From positions 186,001 to 250,000 of the forward strand of contig JAFYNR010000033.1 of the NCBI GenBank assembly GCA_017548045.1: a stretch of DNA of 64,000 nt. Reading direction: 5' to 3'. The translations under genes were made by a program, and so were the position numbers. The DNA comes from Clostridia bacterium. GTDB taxonomy: Bacteria; Bacillota; Clostridia; Oscillospirales; Acutalibacteraceae. The notes below the pieces were generated by a model. It saw only the letters and a program-made list of their open reading frames with translations, ran no database searches and had not been told where the DNA came from. Below are positions 53,347 to 61,918 of this stretch, piece after piece. The stretch's first letter is position 1, and the number at the start of each line of letters is the position of its first letter.

Positions 53347-55623
53347 ATGAAAAGAAAGGTGAGCCTGCTTACCCTCTGCGCCCCGTCGGTGCAGAACGGG
53401 TCGGCATATATCGAGCAAAAGCTCAGGCAGTTTTATCCCGATACGTCCGCCGAGGATTACGGTGACTCTGCCTCTTTTGCCCAAGCTGTTGCAAAGCGTG
53501 CCTGCGAGGGCGGCATTATTGTTGCGGCTGTACCCACTTCAGTTTTTCCCGAAGCAAAACTCCGTTTGCTTAAGCTTTTTTCTTCGAAAATTGTCAGAAG
53601 CAGTGCAATAGCTTCTGCCTTGCAGGGTAATCTTCCCGATGGCTCAAAAGAGAAGGATATCCACAGCGCCGTGCCCGAAAAAGCGAAGGTTTTCGTTTCT
53701 GAAGACGGACTTTATTCCGCTTTTGCAAAAGAATTGGGCGAAGGCATAATTGTGGTTATGCCTCTTGAAGAAGAAAGGGCGGCGGCAGTATTTGCCGCAG
53801 GGCTTGATGCGCTTTTCGTGAAAGCATTTCCCGTTGCGAAGCCCAAAAAATCTGCTATGGAGCAGGTCAGAGAAAGCATATGTGCCGTTGCCGTAAGCGG
53901 CAAAACCGTTGCTGTTTCACCCTGCGGCAGTGCAAAGGCGCTTCTTTCGGTAATCACTGCGGTGCCTGAAAGCGAGGAAGCGTTTATTCCCGACTCAACC
54001 GTGAAGGAAGCGGTTGAGGGCGAGAGTGCAGAAGAATACTTAACTCAGAGTGCGAAACTTTCAAAGGAAACAACCGAAGCGGATTTCGGTGTTTCCGTTT
54101 CCGATATTACTGCCGACGGTAACGGCGAAAACTACGTGACGGTTTGCGTTGCGGATTCAAAGGGCGCAAGGGCTGCAAGGATTTTTGCCCTTCCCGGTGA
54201 AGGCGGCAAGCAGCTTATTGCGGCGGCTGTGATAAAGCTTTGTTCGATGCTTGAAGAAGTGACGGGCGGTGCGGGCATAGTTATTCCCCGTGCAGCCGAA
54301 AAGAATGACGGCAGGAAAATGGCACTCATAACAGCCCTGTGTGCCGTTGTGCTTGCGGCAGTAATCTGCCTTGCAGCGGCAATTATTATGGGCAGTGAAT
54401 ATACGAAGGCGTCCTACGCCGATTCAGGCAACGGCAATATTGCGGAGGAATCCACTCTTGCGCAGCAGGAGGAAGAATATTACGGCGGCAGCGGTCTTGA
54501 AGGCGAGGATATGGGTCTTGTTATTTTCCCCGAAGAATCCACGCTCATGTCAACAGAAAGCGTAACCTCCGCAACCCTTACCGAAAAGGTGACGAATCTG
54601 CTTACCACGATTGCCGCAACGGTAAAAACAACCAAGGCAACCACCACGGAAAAGCAGACTTCCACCACAACCAAGGCGGCAACTACAACAACCACCAAGG
54701 CAACGACTACTCAGAAGCCCACAACAACAAAGCCCGAAACAACAACGAAGAAGCTTGCCGAAACAACTACGCAGAAGGCTTCGGAGGGTACGACGGGCAC
54801 CGTAAGCGGTAAGTTTGTATTCAAGGTTTACGGCTACGGTCACGGTGTAGGTATGAGCCAGCACGGTGCCCTTGAAATGGCGAAAAACGGCAGTAAGTAT
54901 GAGCAGATTCTGACTCATTATTATCCCGGAACAACGATAAAAGAGGATACCGCAACACCCGAAACCGTTAATTACGGCGGTGCGGATATCCCGCTTATTG
55001 AATATATCTGCAGAACCACAAAAAAGGAAATGGGATACAGCAGTGCAGGCAAGGAAGCCGTAAAAGCCCAGATGGCGGCGATTTATACCTATGCAAAACA
55101 CAACAATTTTGTTGTGAAGTCAAGCCAGCACGCATATGATTCGGGCTTTGCTTTTGAAGGCACCGAAATCCACAAGACCTGCCTTGAATATCTGGGAATG
55201 GCAACCGCTGAGGACAAGCCTGTTGCAAAGTTCGTTGATTATAACGGTGCGGCGGCCAATACGGTTTATTTCTCCACCTCCGCAGGTAAAACCGCGGCGG
55301 CATCAACTGTATGGTCGGCAAACACGTATCCCTACCTGGAAGGCGGTATTTCAAGCCCCGAAAACCCCAATCCGTCGGAATTTGAAATTTCCGCAGAGGA
55401 TTTCAGAAAGCTTGTCAATGCATATAACGACGAAATTGTTCTGGGAGATAATCCTGCTCAATGGTTAACCGTTGTTGAGCACGATAAATGCATAAGCGAA
55501 AACTGCGGCTACGTTACCGCCATAAAGGTTGGCAATGCTCAGATGAAGGGCAATGCCTTCCGCACGGGGCTTATGAATTACAAAATCCGTTCACATTGCT
55601 TTACGGTTACATATGTTGCATAA
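53347..55623 (+). CDS. Membrane protein joining a degenerate CinA-like part to a permuted SpoIID domain
   Basis: A 758-residue protein. Residues 1-160 resemble the MoCF domain of CinA, and 170-312 the CinA C-terminal domain (ADFGVSVSDITADG where CinA has ADIGIAVTGIAGPG), but the catalytic TAESCTAG is replaced by VAVSPCGSAK, so this half is probably inactive. A membrane helix spans 325-348, then a Thr/Lys-rich linker to about 485. The extracellular domain begins YGYGHGVGMSQHGALEMA (495-512) and YEQILTHYYPGTTI, normally the C-terminal end of SpoIID, then IEYICRTTKKEMGYSS (E561, aligning with the SpoIID catalytic Glu) and EAVKAQMAAIYTYA, ending GNAFRTGLMNYKIRS. This order is a circular permutation. 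Lytic transglycosylase activity is inferred. Confidence 0.85.
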   Translation: MKRKVSLLTLCAPSVQNGSAYIEQKLRQFYPDTSAEDYGDSASFAQAVAKRACEGGIIVAAVPTSVFPEAKLRLLKLFSSKIVRSSAIASALQGNLPDGSKEKDIHSAVPEKAKVFVSEDGLYSAFAKELGEGIIVVMPLEEERAAAVFAAGLDALFVKAFPVAKPKKSAMEQVRESICAVAVSGKTVAVSPCGSAKALLSVITAVPESEEAFIPDSTVKEAVEGESAEEYLTQSAKLSKETTEADFGVSVSDITADGNGENYVTVCVADSKGARAARIFALPGEGGKQLIAAAVIKLCSMLEEVTGGAGIVIPRAAEKNDGRKMALITALCAVVLAAVICLAAAIIMGSEYTKASYADSGNGNIAEESTLAQQEEEYYGGSGLEGEDMGLVIFPEESTLMSTESVTSATLTEKVTNLLTTIAATVKTTKATTTEKQTSTTTKAATTTTTKATTTQKPTTTKPETTTKKLAETTTQKASEGTTGTVSGKFVFKVYGYGHGVGMSQHGALEMAKNGSKYEQILTHYYPGTTIKEDTATPETVNYGGADIPLIEYICRTTKKEMGYSSAGKEAVKAQMAAIYTYAKHNNFVVKSSQHAYDSGFAFEGTEIHKTCLEYLGMATAEDKPVAKFVDYNGAAANTVYFSTSAGKTAAASTVWSANTYPYLEGGISSPENPNPSEFEISAEDFRKLVNAYNDEIVLGDNPAQWLTVVEHDKCISENCGYVTAIKVGNAQMKGNAFRTGLMNYKIRSHCFTVTYVA

Positions 55624-55626
55624 ATT

Positions 55627-55659
55627 AAAGCTGTTTCACAAAAGTGAAACAGCTTTTTT
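55627..55659. terminator. Bidirectional terminator, SpoIID-like gene / spoIIE
   Basis: AAAGCTGTTTCAC/GTGAAACAGCTTT with an AAAA loop and a TTTTTT run; it sits directly between the two convergent stop codons. Confidence 0.9.
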
Positions 55660-57950
55660 CATATTTCCTCTGCAACGGCGGTAATGACGGTCATATCGTC
55701 AAACCGTTCACCGCAGCGCTGTCTTGCGGAGTCAACAACATTCTGTGAAAATCCGCTTGCGTCTTTTTTGCCGAAGGCCTTGATTTCGTCTTTAAGCCAG
55801 CCGTTTCCGCAGCCCAGTATACCGTCGCTTACCATAACGAGAGCGTCGCCGCCGTGAAGCTTGAGAGTGTATTTACTGAATCTGACCTTACTCAGAATTC
55901 CCAGAGGTGTTGAGGAAATCTCAACCGTGCGTATTCTGCCCTGGTTTGTGTAGAATGAAGGTGCAGCGCCTGCTTTGTAAAGTACGGTGCTTCCGTCAAA
56001 AAGGTCGATTTCCGCAACGTCGAGGGTAGAAAGCGATTCGTCGTCGGATTTTACGGAAAGGGCGGAGTTCGTTATGCTCAGAGCCGAATCAAGGCTGACC
56101 CCTGCCCTTACGAGCCTTGAAAAAAGCTCAACGGTCATTGTTGAATCTATTGCCGCCCTGCCGCCTGTACCCATACCGTCGCTGAGAATGATATATGCCT
56201 TTGAATCGGTCTGAAAGCATTCGAAGTAATCGCCGCACAGCTTCTGATTGCCGCAACTTGCGGCGGCGGAGCCGATGCGGACTTTATAAAGCTCTTTACG
56301 CAAAAAAACAAGCTCCTTTCCCTCGGAAAGAATTCTGATTTTCGGAGGATTCAGCATTACCTCAAGCTCCTTTGAAAGGGCGGCGGTAAGCTGTGAAAGG
56401 CTTGTGGATGGAGGAATTTCCGTAACGGTGCAGGTGAGCCTCAGCACTCCCGAAAGAGGCTGAATACAGCTTGCTTTTATCACCTCAAAGCCCTGCTCCG
56501 AAAGCACCCTTGCGGCGCATTTTTCTTTGCCGAAAAGCACCTGAGCACCCTTGCTCAGATCTTCGGAAAGCTCACGCAGAAGGGCGGCGGTCCAGTCAAA
56601 CTGACCGCAGGCAAGAGCTCTGTTGCGAGCTGAATTTGCCTGCAGGGCATTGACCGCATTCCTTGTGGCATATATTCTGTTAAAGCTGTCTGCAAGACGG
56701 GGCACACAGGGGCATTTCATATTGAAATCAGAGGAGAAATCCTCTGCGCCTATTTCATCGCCAGCTGCAAGCTTTTCCAGCACGGCGGCAAAATCCCCGT
56801 TTTCGGGGCAGAAGGTATCCTTCAGACGGCATTGGGAGCATACTCTTTCACGTACGCGCATACAAACCATAACGTCGCTTGCGGGCGAAAGGGCTTCAAT
56901 GCCTTTTGAAACGTTTGCAACGCACTCCGAAACCGAGCCGACGGCCTTTGCGGCTTCCATAAGTCTTTCACCGGCACAGCCGAACTCGAAATCGATTCTC
57001 TGCGCCTTGGGGTTCAGAATGTTGCTTCTGACCCGCGAAAGCTTTGCTTTGGGAATAACCGCAAATATGAATGCCGCCGATGCCGCTTCCGCAAACACGC
57101 AAAGCCCCTCGCTTGTGCCGTCAAGCAAGGCGGCGATACCCGACGTAAGAGTGAATACGACAGCGCACACAATTTGCCCCTGCTTTGAAAAAATTCCCGA
57201 TAAAAGGCCGCATATTCCGTAGCATATGCTTAATGCAACTCCAGTGCCCGATACGGCTATGCATCCGCCTACCGCAATGCCTGCAATACTGCCTCCCGAA
57301 CGGCTGAAAAGGTATGCGGCAGTCAGAATGACAAAGCAGCCGAAAAACCTTGCAGGTCTGAACCCCATAAGCGAAAGCTCAGATGAGCCTAAAAGCAGGG
57401 TGCACAGGCTTGCAACAATGCACACCAGGCTGTGGTTATCCAGCATATAGGGGCTTCGTCTGTTTCTTATGCAGTCGGCGGTGCCCGAATAAAATGTTAC
57501 AGAAGCGGCACACAGCAGGCTTGTGCATATGATGAGCATAAAATCCGCCATATTCGGCAATTCTGCAAGCATAATGCTCACAGAGCATAAAAAATGAAGT
57601 GCAAAAACGGCAACGGAAAGTATGAGCCGTCGGTTTTTACGCAGACCGGTTCTTTCCATAATATAAACGGTACCTGATATCGCCGCAACGGGGATTACCG
57701 TACAGAGCATCTCTCCTGCTGAAAGACGCAGAGCGCCGCCCAGAATACCTCCTGCCGCCGCACAGAGAAGCTCAAGCCCTCTGCAAGCGGCGCAAAGACC
57801 GATACTCAGCGGTATTCTGACAGAAAAAAGTCCTGCACCCGAAAGAATGAAGCTGCTCACGAAATAAAGAGCACAGGTAAGAATCCGTACTCCCCTTTCC
57901 CAGAGAATATCGGCAGGGTCGTCGGCGGATATAATTTTAGGCTTTTCCAT
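55659..57950 (-). CDS. spoIIE: Stage II sporulation protein E (SpoIIE)
   Basis: Membrane serine phosphatase that activates sigma-F in the forespore by dephosphorylating SpoIIAA. The 763-residue protein (827 in Bacillus) has about ten N-terminal membrane segments (residues 15-300), a regulatory middle region with cysteine pairs CSQCRLKDTFC, and the PP2C phosphatase at the C-terminus with ILSDGMGTGGRAAIDS near 575 and LVMVSDGILGCGNG near 720; the metal-binding aspartates are in place. The start is supported by GGAAAGGA. A TGNCGAA-type Spo0A-box-like heptamer lies 40 bases upstream. Its presence indicates sporulation ability. Confidence 0.94.
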   Translation of the reverse strand: MEKPKIISADDPADILWERGVRILTCALYFVSSFILSGAGLFSVRIPLSIGLCAACRGLELLCAAAGGILGGALRLSAGEMLCTVIPVAAISGTVYIMERTGLRKNRRLILSVAVFALHFLCSVSIMLAELPNMADFMLIICTSLLCAASVTFYSGTADCIRNRRSPYMLDNHSLVCIVASLCTLLLGSSELSLMGFRPARFFGCFVILTAAYLFSRSGGSIAGIAVGGCIAVSGTGVALSICYGICGLLSGIFSKQGQIVCAVVFTLTSGIAALLDGTSEGLCVFAEAASAAFIFAVIPKAKLSRVRSNILNPKAQRIDFEFGCAGERLMEAAKAVGSVSECVANVSKGIEALSPASDVMVCMRVRERVCSQCRLKDTFCPENGDFAAVLEKLAAGDEIGAEDFSSDFNMKCPCVPRLADSFNRIYATRNAVNALQANSARNRALACGQFDWTAALLRELSEDLSKGAQVLFGKEKCAARVLSEQGFEVIKASCIQPLSGVLRLTCTVTEIPPSTSLSQLTAALSKELEVMLNPPKIRILSEGKELVFLRKELYKVRIGSAAASCGNQKLCGDYFECFQTDSKAYIILSDGMGTGGRAAIDSTMTVELFSRLVRAGVSLDSALSITNSALSVKSDDESLSTLDVAEIDLFDGSTVLYKAGAAPSFYTNQGRIRTVEISSTPLGILSKVRFSKYTLKLHGGDALVMVSDGILGCGNGWLKDEIKAFGKKDASGFSQNVVDSARQRCGERFDDMTVITAVAEEI

Positions 57951-58128
57951 GATTTTTTACAGTCCTTTCCTTTGATATCTACATTTTATATTCGTCAAAA
58001 AGCAAATACTGTCAGTTGCTGAACGAAAAACACAAAAATTTTCTGTAAAAATACTGATAATACTGTTCATTTTTATTTTTTTATGATATAATAAACCGAA
58101 TATAGTAAAATCAGGAGGAGTCTGCTCA

Positions 58129-58872
58129 ATGGAAATGCAAAACGAAAAGCAGGGTCTTATAATAGGAAGGAATGCCGTTGCCGAGGCACTCAAAAGCGGC
58201 AGAGCAATCGACTGTCTGCTTGTTGCCAAGGGTGAAAGGGGCGGCTCCGTGGGCAAAATTATCGGTCAGTGCCGTGACAGAGGCATTGTTGTCAAAGAAA
58301 CCGATAAAAGAAAGCTTGATAAAATCTGCGAGGGTGAAAATCATCAGGGTGTTGCCGCTTGGGCGGCGGTGCACGAATATTCTTCAATCGAGGATATTCT
58401 CGCAAATGCCGAAAGCAAGGGTGAAGAACCCTTTGTAATTATCTGTGATGAAATCGAAGACCCTCATAATCTGGGCGCCATAATCAGAACGGCGGATGCC
58501 TGCGGCGCTCACGGCATAATCATTCCCAAGCGCAGAGGTGTTGCTCTGACCTATGCAGTAGGTAAGGTTTCGGCAGGCGCGGTTGAATACGTACCCGTTG
58601 CAAGGGTGTCAAATCTGCCAAACACCATTGAAGAGCTTAAGGAAAAGGGCTTCTGGGTTTACGGTGCGGATATGGACGGTAAGCGCTGGGATGAGCAGGA
58701 TTATTCGGGCAAGGTTGCCCTTGTGGTCGGCTCTGAAGGCAAGGGTGTAAGCCGTCTGGTAAGAGAAAAATGCGATTTCGTGGTTTCTCTGCCTATGAAA
58801 GGAAAGATAAACTCCCTCAACGCTTCCGTAGCGGCTGGAATTTTAATGTATGAAATTGCAAAAAACAGGTAG
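58129..58872 (+). CDS. rlmB: 23S rRNA 2'-O-methyltransferase RlmB (TrmH/SpoU family)
   Basis: Methylates G2251 of 23S rRNA. The 247-residue protein has an L30e-like N-terminal substrate-binding domain (ending GVAAWAAVHEY) and the SPOUT knot with DEIEDPHNLGAIIRTADACG near 105, LVVGSEGKGVSRLVREKCD near 203 and IPMKGKINSLNASVAAGI. CAGGAGGAGTCTGCTCA precedes the start. The large membrane gene begins a few bases after its stop, so they are cotranscribed. Confidence 0.93.
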   Translation: MEMQNEKQGLIIGRNAVAEALKSGRAIDCLLVAKGERGGSVGKIIGQCRDRGIVVKETDKRKLDKICEGENHQGVAAWAAVHEYSSIEDILANAESKGEEPFVIICDEIEDPHNLGAIIRTADACGAHGIIIPKRRGVALTYAVGKVSAGAVEYVPVARVSNLPNTIEELKEKGFWVYGADMDGKRWDEQDYSGKVALVVGSEGKGVSRLVREKCDFVVSLPMKGKINSLNASVAAGILMYEIAKNR

Positions 58873-58881
58873 GTGAATGAA

Positions 58882-61704
58882 TTGAGCGATTATCTGAACA
58901 ATACTTTGGGCGATGAGATAGATGATATTCTTGCCCAGGTAAGAAATTCAAATCAGACCTTGGAGGAGGAGCCCTCCAAAACCTGGTCGCTGGATGACAT
59001 CGACAGGCTGATTGCTCAGTCCAACGGCGAGGAATACGTACCCGCACCCAAAAAGGCACCCACACCTGCGGAGGATTTCGAAAGAATCCTCAGCCGTGAG
59101 TTTGACACGGGAATCTTTACCGTAAGACCTATGGATGAGGTTCCCTCAAAAACCGAAATGCAGGATATTTCTTCAACCTCGGGAGAGGATGAGGTTGACG
59201 GCCAGGAAACCTTCTTCGACGGCTCGGAGGAGGAAGATTTCGACGAATCGATGTTTGAAATCGAAACGGTTATCGTGCCCGAGGATATTCCTCAGCCCCA
59301 CGCAATGTTTGCCTGGCAGGAAGCTGAAAAAGAGCCCGAAAAGCCCGAGGATGAACCTGCCCAAGTGAAGATGTTTTATGAGGACGAAACCACGGTCATA
59401 GATTTATTTGCCCCCAAGCAGGAAGAAAAGAAGGAATCCGAAAACAAAATAGATTACAGAACCCGTTTCTTTGAAAAACTCAAGATTGAAAATACCGTTG
59501 AGATGGATCCCGTGCAGACAGGTCCCATTGACAGGTCGGGTATAGTTGTTCAGAAATCGGATGAGCAGGCGGAAAGCGGCCTTGAGGCTATGCCCAGAAT
59601 TCTTGCCGCAGAGGATGCCAAAAGTCTTGACGATGAGAAAACCCGTATAATGGAAGCGGTTGGCAGAGCCGAAAAGAAAATATCCGAGGCAGGCAATGAC
59701 GTAGAGGGTCAGATAATGCTGACGGGATTTGAGGATATTCCCGAAGAAACTCTGCCTGAGCAGAGCCACGAATTTGACGTTGAGGCACAGCTTTCCGAGA
59801 AGCGCAGGCAGAGAGCAAAGAACTTCAAGCTTATTGATGCCCTTGACCTTGACGAAGATTTTGAAGGCGATTTTGAAGCGCCTCCCGAAGACAGAGAAAA
59901 GAAGGAAAAGAAGCGGAAAAAGAGAGAAAAAAAGCAGGTCCGTGCGGCGGAAGAAAAGACCGTCGCAAAGGAATATGAATCACCTGCCGAGCGTTCTTCA
60001 ATGCACACACTTCTTACCGAAAAAAGTGCCGGGGCAACCAAAGGGCTTATCATTGCAGGTGCGGTTGAACTTCTTGTAATCATAATCAACCTTATCCCCG
60101 TGCTTGCCGAAAAGCTTGCTCTTGAGACCGAGGTTTTCATAGCGGGATCAGCACCTATGTGTGTTATCAACGCGGTTCTTATTATCGCGGCGGCGGCAAT
60201 CAACAACGTGCGCTTTGTTGACGGACTTATCGGTATATTCAAAAAGAATATTACTGCGGATACGGCGGTCAGCCTTTCGCTTGCAATCGCCCTTGTTCAG
60301 AATATGCTGGCAGCATTCGTCGGTGGCAACGAGGTAGCCACAACCGTATTCTCTGCGGCGGCGGTAGGTGCGGTGCTTATAAGTAAAATTGCTGAGAAAA
60401 TGGATGCACAGCGCACTCTCTCCAACTTTGAGGTATGCGTCTATAAATACGAACATAATATGTATGCGGTTCATCCCTTTGAGAATGAATCCGAAATTTT
60501 CGAGCTTGGCAGAGGTCTTATGATGGGTAATGCGGATTTGCTTTATTCGTCAAAGGTTGCTTTCCCTGCTGAATTTATGAAGAATTCCGAAGCGGATGCT
60601 ACGGATAAAAAGCTTATCCGTATTCTTGTTCCTGCGGCACTGGGTGCGGCGGCGGTTGCGGCAGTAGCTGCGGGTATCGTTGAAAAAAGCGTTATGGCGG
60701 CATTTTCCGCATTTGCAGGCACATTCTGTATTTGTTCACCCGTGCTTGCCTCGATTATTCCCGCGTTTATTGCAAGAATCGCAAATCACGGGCTTAACGT
60801 AACGGGAACCATGATTTCCGGTATCGGTGCGGCGGAAGAAACCGCAGGTGCAAATGCCGTTGTTATGGACTGTGCCGATATATTTGACCGTTCACAGTGC
60901 ACAATGCACGGCATGAAGGATTTCAAGACCATCAGAATTGACGATGTTCTTCTTTATGCGGCGGCACTTGTCATCAAGTCAGGCGGACCTCTCAGAGAAA
61001 GCTTTGAGCAGGTTGTTGACGGTAAACCTGACCTCCTTCCTCCCGTAAAAGAGCTTGTTTATGAAGATAAGCTGGGTATTTCGGCAAGAATTCACGGTCA
61101 GAAGGTGCTTCTTGGTAACAGAAATCTGCTTATAAACCACAGCGTAGAAATGCCTGACGGCATTTCTGAGGATAAATATACTCACAGCGGCAGAAAGGTT
61201 ATGTACCTTGCGGTTGCAGGCAAGCTTGCGGCACTGTTTGTTGTCAGCTATGCGGTTGATAAAAATCTTGAACCTTATTTCAGACTTCTTGAAAGCAACG
61301 GAATTCAGGTGCTTGTGAGAACAAATGACGTTAATGTTACAGAGGAGCTTATTTCAAAAAGCTTCGGTCTGCCTCAGGAAACGTTCAAGATTCTTTCCTC
61401 TGTTGCAGGCAAACTTTTTAAACGCAGAAGGGATGCGGTTTGTGACAGACTTCCTGCCAAGATTGTTCACGACGGTACGGCTTTTTCAATGCTCAGAGCT
61501 GTTGCGGCATCTTGCAGCATAACATCTCAGGCGAAGCTGGGTTCCGTGGTTCAGATAGTTCTCAGCGCTCTGGGCTTTGTGCTCAGCCTCGTGATTTACT
61601 GCACGGCAAACGGACCTGTATTCAACGGAATTACGGCGGCGATTTTCCTTGCGCTTGGATTTGCGGTGTCGGCAGGTATACTGTTTCTTCGGAAAATAAA
61701 ATAA
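58882..61704 (+). CDS. Pseudo P-type ATPase with long acidic N-terminal region
   Basis: A 940-residue membrane protein I have not seen described. The first 370 residues are acidic and disordered with a basic end (KKEKKRKKREKK). Then come membrane segments near 388-410, 420-445, 460-482, 487-505, 582-604 and 606-630, an internal soluble part, and two C-terminal segments near 888-910 and 914-936, the layout of P1B metal pumps. The order CIC, then NHGLNVTGTMISGIGAAEE and VVMDCADIFDRS matches the CPC...DKTGTLT path of copper pumps, but DKTG reads DCAD, and the GDGxNDxPAL position reads VHDGTAFSML. TGDN is also lost. So pumping is unlikely. TTG 58882 is preferred (AGGTG six bases upstream) to GTG 58873. 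Confidence 0.75.
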   Translation: MSDYLNNTLGDEIDDILAQVRNSNQTLEEEPSKTWSLDDIDRLIAQSNGEEYVPAPKKAPTPAEDFERILSREFDTGIFTVRPMDEVPSKTEMQDISSTSGEDEVDGQETFFDGSEEEDFDESMFEIETVIVPEDIPQPHAMFAWQEAEKEPEKPEDEPAQVKMFYEDETTVIDLFAPKQEEKKESENKIDYRTRFFEKLKIENTVEMDPVQTGPIDRSGIVVQKSDEQAESGLEAMPRILAAEDAKSLDDEKTRIMEAVGRAEKKISEAGNDVEGQIMLTGFEDIPEETLPEQSHEFDVEAQLSEKRRQRAKNFKLIDALDLDEDFEGDFEAPPEDREKKEKKRKKREKKQVRAAEEKTVAKEYESPAERSSMHTLLTEKSAGATKGLIIAGAVELLVIIINLIPVLAEKLALETEVFIAGSAPMCVINAVLIIAAAAINNVRFVDGLIGIFKKNITADTAVSLSLAIALVQNMLAAFVGGNEVATTVFSAAAVGAVLISKIAEKMDAQRTLSNFEVCVYKYEHNMYAVHPFENESEIFELGRGLMMGNADLLYSSKVAFPAEFMKNSEADATDKKLIRILVPAALGAAAVAAVAAGIVEKSVMAAFSAFAGTFCICSPVLASIIPAFIARIANHGLNVTGTMISGIGAAEETAGANAVVMDCADIFDRSQCTMHGMKDFKTIRIDDVLLYAAALVIKSGGPLRESFEQVVDGKPDLLPPVKELVYEDKLGISARIHGQKVLLGNRNLLINHSVEMPDGISEDKYTHSGRKVMYLAVAGKLAALFVVSYAVDKNLEPYFRLLESNGIQVLVRTNDVNVTEELISKSFGLPQETFKILSSVAGKLFKRRRDAVCDRLPAKIVHDGTAFSMLRAVAASCSITSQAKLGSVVQIVLSALGFVLSLVIYCTANGPVFNGITAAIFLALGFAVSAGILFLRKIK

Positions 61705-61719
61705 AATTTCAAAAAACTC

Positions 61720-61748
61720 TTGACAAACCCTCGTGTATAGGTTAAAAT
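61720..61748 (+). promoter_or_regulatory. Promoter of the infC-rpmI-rplT operon
   Basis: TTGACA, 17-base spacer, TAAAAT, 15 bases after the preceding stop codon; the structured leader follows. Confidence 0.85.
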
Positions 61749-61754
61749 AGCTTG

Positions 61755-61893
61755 CACAATAAAGCAGAGCAGGTTTGGCTCTCACCTTCCGGGGAATGTC
61801 CTGAGTCGGTCAATAGTTTCTTTTTAATCGGGCTTTTGCGCCCGTATGAAGCGTTGATTATGCGAGGTCAGGGATTCCTGCCCTCGCTTTTTT
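61755..61893 (+). ncRNA. infC-rpmI-rplT leader (L20-type autoregulatory leader)
   Basis: About 140 nt of structured 5' leader with pairing between GGTTTGGCTCTCACC-type segments and the hairpin GGGCTTTTGCGCCC, ending in a strong terminator. Firmicutes infC operons use such leaders, where ribosomal protein L20 acts on transcription attenuation. Position, promoter and terminator support the assignment; the exact L20-binding core was not verified. Confidence 0.7.
61862..61893 (+). terminator. Attenuator/terminator in the infC leader
   Basis: GCGAGG..CAGG pairs with CCTG..CCTCGC around GATT and is followed by TTTTTT; the infC RBS follows 10 bases later. Confidence 0.85.
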
Positions 61894-61918
61894 ATTACAC
61901 TTTTGGAGGTGCTTTAAC

